A stretch of DNA of 55,241 nt, taken from NCBI RefSeq assembly GCF_000373365.1, contig NZ_KB891227.1, positions 1-55,241 on the forward strand. Direction: 5' to 3'. A program made the position numbers and the translations under genes. This document shows, one piece after another, positions 49,990 through 55,241 of the stretch; position 1 is the stretch's first letter, and each line of letters opens with the position of its first letter. The notes under the pieces were generated by a model that saw only the letters and a program-made list of their open reading frames with translations, did not search any database and was not told where the DNA came from. Origin of the DNA: Parafrankia discariae (GTDB taxonomy: Bacteria > Actinomycetota > Actinomycetes > Frankiales > Frankiaceae).

Positions 49990-51633
49990 TCAGCCGACGG
50001 CGGGTTCCGAGCGCTGCTGGGCCGGCCGCACGAGACTCGCGGCGCGTGAGCGCCACTCACGGGCCGCGACGGCTTTCGCGAAGCCGGGGCCGGCGATCGT
50101 GCGGTCCAGCTCGGCGAGTTTCGTGACGAGCCGGGTCGAGGACACCGGCCCGGCCACCTCCACCGCCCGGTACCCGGCCTCGAGAGCCGCCTCGAGGTCG
50201 GGGCGCGGCCGTTTCAGGTAGGACAGCGCCAGGTCGGCCTCCGCGTATGCCCGGGTCCGGGCCCGGGCCGGCCCCTGCAGGTCGCGGGCCTCCAGCAGCC
50301 GTTTCTCGGCCATCTCCGCCCGGCCCAGCAGCAGGAAGCAGTGACCCTGGCACTCGGCCACGTCGCCGACGTTGTAGTGCCCGGCCCAGGACGGGGCGTC
50401 GCCCGGCTCGCGGGAGATCGTGCGCTCCAGCGCGTCCAGGGCACGCATGCAGCCGGCCTCGTCACCGTTGCGGGCGAGCGCCCACGCCAGCTTGTCCTGC
50501 AGCATCGCCTGCACGGCCGGCGCGGACTGCCGGGCGGACCGGTCGATCGCCGCGCGCGCCAGGGACAGGCTGTGCCGGTTGTGCCCCTGGGCCGCGGACT
50601 GGTCGCTCATGGCGGACAGCACCCGGCCGGCCATCATGACGTCGTCGGCGTGCTCGGCCAGGGTCAGCGCCTGGATGTAGTAGCGCTGGGCCAGCCCCTG
50701 GCGGTTGCAGTCCTGGGCGAGCCAGCCGCTGAACTGGGCCAGCTCGGCGAGGGCGCCGAAGGTGTCGGTGTCGGCCGGTCCCTCCACGGCCGCGCGTGTG
50801 CGGTCGTGCAGGAACGTCACGACCTGGGGACGGATCTCGCTGCTCCCGAACCGGGCGTCCAGTCGGCGGAACGTCTCGGTCATGTCCCGGATCATCGCTC
50901 CGCCGGACGGGGAGGACGGGACGTCCGCGCTGATCCGGCGGATCACGCCGGTGAGACTGGACAGCACGGGGTCGGCGAAGGCGGTGGCGACGAAGGCCGC
51001 CCCGTCGTGCAGGACGTCACGTCGCCGCATGTCTCGTCCCGAAAGTCCGGCGAGTGTTCGCAGGTTGTCGTCGGGGAGGTCCGCGATGACGAGGCCGAGG
51101 TCGTCGCGTTCGCTGGCTTCGCCCCGCCAGCCGAGGTCCGCCGGGGTCACCGGGTAGCCGACGAGGGTGGAGAGCTCTGCCGCGGCCAGCTCGGCGACCA
51201 TCGGGTCCCGGGGCCGCATGCCACGGCGCCAGTGCCCGACGGTCGTCCGGGCCAGGCCGAGCTCGATGCGCCGCTGGGACCGGGCACGGTTGTTGACCTG
51301 GCGGGCGAAGCGGGTGTCGGAGACGTCGGCCTCGGCGAGCAGGCGGGAGAACAGGGTGGGGGCGCCGGATTCGCCGGTGTCGCCGCCGCGGGTCCGCCGG
51401 GTACCGCCGCCGGCGGCCGTCCCGCTGGTGGCTTTGCCCGTGTCGGTCTTGCCCGCCGGTCTGGTGCGTCCGGCGGACGGCGTCCTCGAGAGGTGGTCCG
51501 GGGGAACGGGGCCCGGGGGGACGGGGCCCGGGGCGTTGCGGGGCGGGGACACGCGGACCGACGGGCGGCCCGGTCGGATCGGGCCCGAGAGGGCCAGTGG
51601 ATGCTCAGCGATCAAGAGTTCTTCCGCGGACAT
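49990..51633 (-). CDS. Large helix-turn-helix/TPR regulator (NsdA-like)
   Basis: A 547-residue protein. The N-terminal 90 residues are Pro/Gly/Arg-rich and probably disordered. A helix-turn-helix-like segment (about 90-150, ARQVNNRARSQRRIELGLAR then TTVGHWRRGMRPRDP) is followed by a long all-helical TPR-type region (about 200-520, for example LAQRYYIQALTLAEHADDVM and CFLLLGRAEMAEKRLLEARD). The arrangement is that of the actinobacterial regulators related to NsdA, which affect development and secondary metabolism. The ATG at 51631-51633 has GGGGG four bases upstream. It is divergent from etfBA and possibly co-transcribed with the EEP gene. Confidence 0.8.
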   Translation of the reverse strand: MSAEELLIAEHPLALSGPIRPGRPSVRVSPPRNAPGPVPPGPVPPDHLSRTPSAGRTRPAGKTDTGKATSGTAAGGGTRRTRGGDTGESGAPTLFSRLLAEADVSDTRFARQVNNRARSQRRIELGLARTTVGHWRRGMRPRDPMVAELAAAELSTLVGYPVTPADLGWRGEASERDDLGLVIADLPDDNLRTLAGLSGRDMRRRDVLHDGAAFVATAFADPVLSSLTGVIRRISADVPSSPSGGAMIRDMTETFRRLDARFGSSEIRPQVVTFLHDRTRAAVEGPADTDTFGALAELAQFSGWLAQDCNRQGLAQRYYIQALTLAEHADDVMMAGRVLSAMSDQSAAQGHNRHSLSLARAAIDRSARQSAPAVQAMLQDKLAWALARNGDEAGCMRALDALERTISREPGDAPSWAGHYNVGDVAECQGHCFLLLGRAEMAEKRLLEARDLQGPARARTRAYAEADLALSYLKRPRPDLEAALEAGYRAVEVAGPVSSTRLVTKLAELDRTIAGPGFAKAVAAREWRSRAASLVRPAQQRSEPAVG

Positions 51634-52203
51634 CGGACCCCCGTCTGCTCGATGCGGCCGGATGGGCCTTTACCAGGCCCTCGGCTACCCCACGAGGCAG
51701 AAAGTAGCCGATTGGTCACGCATTCGGGAAGAGGGTGTGCAGTAGTAGGCCAGAATGCACGGTCATGGTGGGACCGGGGCCTCTTGCGGCAGGAGTGGTC
51801 GAAGTGGGAAGCACCATGGCAAATCGTCCGCTGTCGTGGCGGCGTCGCCGTGGCGTCGAGCCGGTGCGATGGCCTGTCCGTCAGATCGCACCCGCCGGGC
51901 GGACTCGCCCGGCGGGTGTCCCCCCGCCGGCGCGGCGCCGGCACCTCGCCGCCGCCGCGCGCGCCCGGCGGGCGTCCCGAGGGTGGGGGGCTGTGTCGCC
52001 ATACGGCGGTCGTGGTCGGGCCGGCCGGCGCCGATGTGCCCGGATGGTGTCTCCCGGAGGTCCGCGGCCGCCGGACTGACGTGTCCGGAGCGGGCGGATT
52101 GCGGCCTGCATCACGGCGCCGATCATCGGGCACGTCAGGGCGTCAGATGCGACGATGCGTGGAGGACCGACATCGATATTGCTGGCTACGGAGGCCCCAA
52201 GGC
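51634..52203. other. 570-bp intergenic region upstream of etfB
   Basis: No gene is convincing. It must hold the divergent promoters of the TPR regulator and of etfBA, and contains the strong hairpin at 51889-51918, followed by CCGGCGCGGCGCCGG-type self-complementary sequence (about 51925-51945). Confidence 0.5.
51889..51918. promoter_or_regulatory. Strong hairpin in the etfB leader
   Basis: A perfect 13-bp stem (CACCCGCCGGGCG / CGCCCGGCGGGTG) with a GACT loop, 286 nt before the etfB start. No gene lies upstream on this strand within the gap, so it may be an attenuator, an upstream terminator of an unseen transcript, or a terminator for antisense transcription. Confidence 0.5.
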
Positions 52204-52989
52204 GTGAACATCGTGGTTACCGTCAAGCAGGTTCCCGATACCTGGGCGGAGAAGAAGCTCGACGCCTCGGACAAGACGGTCGACCGTAAGAGCGTCGACA
52301 ACGTCATGAACGAGATGGACGAGTACGGGGTCGAAGAGGCCCTGAAGATCAAGGAAGCCCACGGCGGCGAGGTGACGGTCGTCACGATGGGGCCGGAGAA
52401 GGCCGTCGAGACGATCCGCAAGGCTCTCTCGATGGGTGCCGACAAGGCGGTGCACCTGACCGACGAGTCGCTGCACGGCTCCGACGCCCTCGCCACCTCC
52501 GCCGCGCTGGCGAAGGTGATCTCCACGCTCTCGCCGGACCTGATCATCACCTCGTCGGAGGCCTCCGACGCCCGAGGTGGCGTCATGGGCGCCCTCCTGG
52601 CGGAGCGTCTCGGTCTGCCGCAGCTCACCCAGGCCCGCAAGGTCACGGTCGACCCGGGCGCGAACAAGGTCTCCGTCGAGCGCCTCGCCGACAACGGCTA
52701 CGCGCTCGTCGAGGCGACCCTGCCGGCGGTCGTGGGTGTGGTCGAGAAGATCAACCAGCCGCGGTACCCCTCGTTCAAGGGCATCATGGCGGCCAAGAAG
52801 AAGCCGCTGACCAAGCTCTCGGCCGCCGACGCCGGTCTCGACGCGGGCTCGGTGGGCCTCGCCGGGGCGACGTCCACGGTTGTCGAGTCGCAGCCGGCCC
52901 CGCCGCGCCAGAGCGGCACCATCGTCAAGGACGAGGGTGACGGCGGCACGAAGGTCGCTGCGTTCCTCGCGGCCCAGAAGCTCATCTGA
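52204..52989 (+). CDS. etfB: Electron transfer flavoprotein, beta subunit
   Basis: A 261-residue EtfB. The AMP-binding fold opens NIVVTVKQVPDTWAEKKLD, with MNEMDEYGVEEALKIKE, VVTMGPEKAVETIRKALSMG and the beta-subunit recognition-loop area PQLTQARKV. With EtfA it carries electrons from acyl-CoA dehydrogenases to the quinone pool through ETF-quinone oxidoreductase. GTG 52204 is the start, with GGAGG about nine bases upstream; the frame is open far upstream (to 50341) but that part is antisense to the regulator. etfA follows after 14 bp. Confidence 0.96.
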   Translation: MNIVVTVKQVPDTWAEKKLDASDKTVDRKSVDNVMNEMDEYGVEEALKIKEAHGGEVTVVTMGPEKAVETIRKALSMGADKAVHLTDESLHGSDALATSAALAKVISTLSPDLIITSSEASDARGGVMGALLAERLGLPQLTQARKVTVDPGANKVSVERLADNGYALVEATLPAVVGVVEKINQPRYPSFKGIMAAKKKPLTKLSAADAGLDAGSVGLAGATSTVVESQPAPPRQSGTIVKDEGDGGTKVAAFLAAQKLI

Positions 52990-53003
52990 GGGGTTGTTGT
53001 TCG

Positions 53004-53966
53004 ATGGCTGAAGTTCTTGTACTCGTCGAGCACACCGACGGCGAGCCGAAGAAGGTCACGGCCGAGCTGCTGACGCTGGCACGCACGATCGGCGAGCCCT
53101 CGGCGGTGTTCCTCGGCGGCCCGGGCAGCTACGCCAAGGTGAAGGAGTACCTGGCCCAGTACGGCGCGGCCAAGGTCTACCTGGTCGAGTCCGACGACGT
53201 CGCCGACTACATCGGGGCGCCGGCGGCCGAGGTCCTGTCGAAGCTGGTCGCGGACGTCTCGCCGGTGGCCGTCCTGGCCGCGGCCACGCCGGACTCCCGT
53301 GAGGTCGCGGCCCGCACGGCCGCCCGCACGGACTCCGGCCTGATCTGGGACGCCACCGCGCTCACCCCGGACCTGACGGCCACCCAGGGCATCTTCGGCG
53401 GTTCGACGATCGTCAACTCGAAGGTCACCAAGGGCACCCCGATCGTCGTCGTCCGGCCGAACTCGACCGCTCCCGAGGCCGCGCCGACGACCCCGGTGGA
53501 GACCCCGGTCGACATCGCGATCTCCGACGCGGCCAAGGGCGCGAAGATCGTGGACCGGGTCGTCGAGGCGAAGTCCGGCCGTCCGGACCTCACCGAGGCC
53601 CAGGTCGTCGTCTCCGGCGGCCGTGGCCTGGGTGCCGCCGAGCACTTCGCGCTGGTCGAGAAGCTGGCCGACACACTCGGCGCGGCCGTCGGCGCCTCGC
53701 GCGCCGCGACCGACGCCGGCTGGTACCCGCACCAGAACCAGGTCGGCCAGACCGGCAAGACGGTGTCGCCCCAGCTGTACATCGCGGTCGGGATCTCCGG
53801 CGCCATCCAGCACCGGGCCGGCATGCAGACCTCGAAGACGATCGTGGCGGTCAACAAGGACCCCGAGGCCCCGATCTTCGAGTTCGCGGACTACGGACTG
53901 GTCGGTGACCTGTTCAACGTCGTCCCGCAGCTCACCGAGGAGATCCAGAAGCACAAGGCCGGCTGA
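53004..53966 (+). CDS. etfA: Electron transfer flavoprotein, alpha subunit
   Basis: A 320-residue EtfA. The C-terminal FAD domain is clear: [74 protein letters not shown] and the final [22 protein letters not shown] 53004 has GAGGGG about ten bases upstream. With etfB it forms a two-gene operon closed by a hairpin. Confidence 0.96.
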   Translation: MAEVLVLVEHTDGEPKKVTAELLTLARTIGEPSAVFLGGPGSYAKVKEYLAQYGAAKVYLVESDDVADYIGAPAAEVLSKLVADVSPVAVLAAATPDSREVAARTAARTDSGLIWDATALTPDLTATQGIFGGSTIVNSKVTKGTPIVVVRPNSTAPEAAPTTPVETPVDIAISDAAKGAKIVDRVVEAKSGRPDLTEAQVVVSGGRGLGAAEHFALVEKLADTLGAAVGASRAATDAGWYPHQNQVGQTGKTVSPQLYIAVGISGAIQHRAGMQTSKTIVAVNKDPEAPIFEFADYGLVGDLFNVVPQLTEEIQKHKAG

Positions 53967-53985
53967 CCCGCCGAGCCGCACCATC

Positions 53986-54012
53986 CGGGACGGCCCGCGA
54001 CAGGCCGTCCCG
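53986..54012 (+). terminator. etfBA terminator
   Basis: A perfect 10-bp stem (CGGGACGGCC / GGCCGTCCCG) with a 7-nt loop, 20 nt past the etfA stop. Confidence 0.85.
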
Positions 54013-54200
54013 ACCGGGCGCAGGACGGCCGGGTGCGTTCCCTCCCAGCCCGAGGGGCCGCACCCGGCCGTCGCCGTTTCCGCAGTGTCTTCCGTGTCTC
54101 CCGTGCCTTCCGTTCCCGCCGTGCGTCCGGCTCCTGAACCGGGGCGGCTCGCGCCACCTCGGTTACGCTCGGTGTTGAGATAAGAGCGGGAGGTGTCTGA

Positions 54201-54749
54201 GTGTCGCTACGCCACGGGTTGCTGGGGCTGCTCGCGGAGGGTCCGGCCAGTGGCTACGACCTCACGAGACGATTCGAGCAGGTGCTGGGCGCCGTCTGGC
54301 CGGCCGGGCACCCGCAGATCTACGGGGAGCTGAGCCGGCTCGCCGGCGACGGCCTGATCGAGATCGACAGCGAGGGGCCCCGCGGACGCAAGGCCTACCG
54401 GATCACCAACGCCGGCCTGAACGAGATCAGGCGCTGGCTGCGCGAGCCGGCGGAGGTCGATCACACCATGCGACTCCAGCCCCTGCTGCGGTCGTTCTTC
54501 TTCTGGCTCATGGAACCGGCGGACCTCAATCACCACCTGGTCCGCGAAGCCGAGTTCTTCGCCTCGGCGGCCGGCCGGTACCGCGCCTACGCCCAGGCCA
54601 CCGACCGCGGCGACTTCCCCGACACCCCGCAGAACCGGTCGATGCGCGTGGCCATCGAGGGCGGAGCGCGGCTGTACGAGGCCCTGGCCGGCTGGGCCCG
54701 GTGGGCCGCCGAACGCTCCGAGGCGGCGGATGGTCGTCCGCGGCCCTGA
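54201..54749 (+). CDS. PadR-family transcriptional regulator
   Basis: A 182-residue protein with the PadR winged helix (about 3-75: LRHGLLGLLAEGPASGYDLT, then HPQIYGELSRLAGDGLIEID and GRKAYRITNAGLNEIRRWL) and the C-terminal helical Vir-type dimerisation domain (about 90-175, FFFWLMEPADLNHHLVREAE). Typically represses a nearby gene and is released by a small molecule. GTG 54201 has GGGAGGT six bases upstream. Its target may lie beyond the window; no gene is seen in the next 490 bp. Confidence 0.92.
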   Translation: MSLRHGLLGLLAEGPASGYDLTRRFEQVLGAVWPAGHPQIYGELSRLAGDGLIEIDSEGPRGRKAYRITNAGLNEIRRWLREPAEVDHTMRLQPLLRSFFFWLMEPADLNHHLVREAEFFASAAGRYRAYAQATDRGDFPDTPQNRSMRVAIEGGARLYEALAGWARWAAERSEAADGRPRP

Positions 54750-55241
54750 CGCGGAAGACGGCGGTTTCCGCGTCCGGACGGCTGTTCACTGGCTCCGGCA
54801 CCGAACCGCCGGGGAACCCACCGGTTCGGCCACGCCGACCCCGATGCCCGACCCGGGACGTCGAAGTACGTGTTGCCCGGCCACGGACGTTCCGCGGGAC
54901 GGGTGTCGGGGTACTCGATATGGGGTAGCAGTCCGGAAGAGGCGACGCCGAGCGGCAATCGGCGGGACTCGCCGGGAGCGACCCCCGTGGGCGGGTCGAT
55001 GGAGCTCGAGCCAGCCGGGCGGCGGCGGGTAACAGGCGGTTGGGGCGCCTTCGTCCGGTTCGGTGGCGCAGGGGCGGGTCCGGCTCAGGCCTGGATTGCA
55101 TGTGTCGGGGCGGTCCGCACACCCCCATGGATCGCTCGTGTATAGTTCCATCTCGCCGCCCACCCAGGACGAACAGTCCAGGGCGTTGGCGGGCCAGGAT
55201 CCTCCGAGGGGGCATCGACCCCCCGAGGAAGAGGCCCGAAA
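54750..55241. other. Final 492 bp without a recognisable gene
   Basis: No coding region is convincing. A TATAGT box occurs at 55141-55146 in less GC-rich surroundings, and an imperfect hairpin with two bulges lies at 55200-55229. This arrangement suits the promoter and leader of a gene just past the window end. Confidence 0.45.
55141..55146 (+). promoter_or_regulatory. Candidate -10 box TATAGT
   Basis: TATAGT resembles the actinobacterial TANNNT -10 consensus, but no good -35 box lies 16-19 bp upstream. It is kept only as a hint of a downstream transcript. Confidence 0.3.

Noticed and set aside
50341-52203. Long N-terminal extension of etfB
   Set aside because: It reads antisense through the TPR regulator; EtfB begins normally at GTG 52204 with a ribosome site.

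Overview
The DNA is about 73% GC, uses GTG, ATG and occasional TTG starts with clear GGAGG-type ribosome sites, and carries a GlgE-type alpha-glucan pathway, a crotonyl-CoA carboxylase/reductase and SigE-family sigma genes. This points to a high-GC actinobacterium. Frankia or a close relative is my best guess, from gene content and style only. I see no tRNA, rRNA, insertion sequence, prophage or CRISPR array.

Layout. 1-5.7 kb: an acyl-CoA carbon block (ccr, a biosynthetic thiolase, meaB) interrupted by a SigE-family sigma factor with a membrane partner. 5.8-8.9 kb: a hybrid histidine kinase, an MTH1187-type thiamine-binding protein and a thioredoxin-TPR (CnoX-like) protein. 9-17 kb, minus strand: glgE > treS > maltokinase > glgB, the complete route from trehalose to branched alpha-glucan. 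17.9-20.8 kb: terD, a TerC-like/DUF475 membrane protein, and a second TerD-family gene. 21-30.4 kb: three large consecutive plus-strand genes, namely a GrpE-like protein with an ~800-residue disordered front end, an Hsp70 without a lid, and a 1,459-residue protein with a degenerate J-like segment, two zinc ribbons, fibronectin-III-like modules and repeats. 31.6-33.4 kb: a secreted GH26-like glycosidase behind a long leader. 33.8-38.6 kb: four genes overlapping by 4 nt (TIM-barrel C-C lyase, PRTase-TRSP, StiP/PELOTA, HAD) that match the Ter-associated 'nucleoside-like metabolite' module, next to a convergent nucleoside deaminase. 39.4-48.7 kb: an ABM-domain membrane protein, acetyl-CoA synthetase, glgP, glgX and enoyl-CoA hydratase. 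48.8-55.2 kb: an EEP-family membrane protein, a large TPR regulator, etfBA and a PadR regulator.

How the genes may work together. The central carbon genes (ccr, thiolase, meaB, acs, enoyl-CoA hydratase, etfBA) fit acetate and acyl-CoA assimilation. glgB/mak/treS/glgE with glgP and glgX cover synthesis and breakdown of alpha-glucan and trehalose. The most unusual part is 17.9-38.6 kb. Tellurium-resistance-type (Ter) stress proteins, a complete but divergent Hsp70/GrpE/J-like set and a predicted nucleotide-like metabolite pathway sit together on one strand. I infer a Ter-linked stress or envelope-response system with its own chaperone machine. The Ter metabolite module has been described by comparative genomics; its pairing with this chaperone trio is the part most worth testing.
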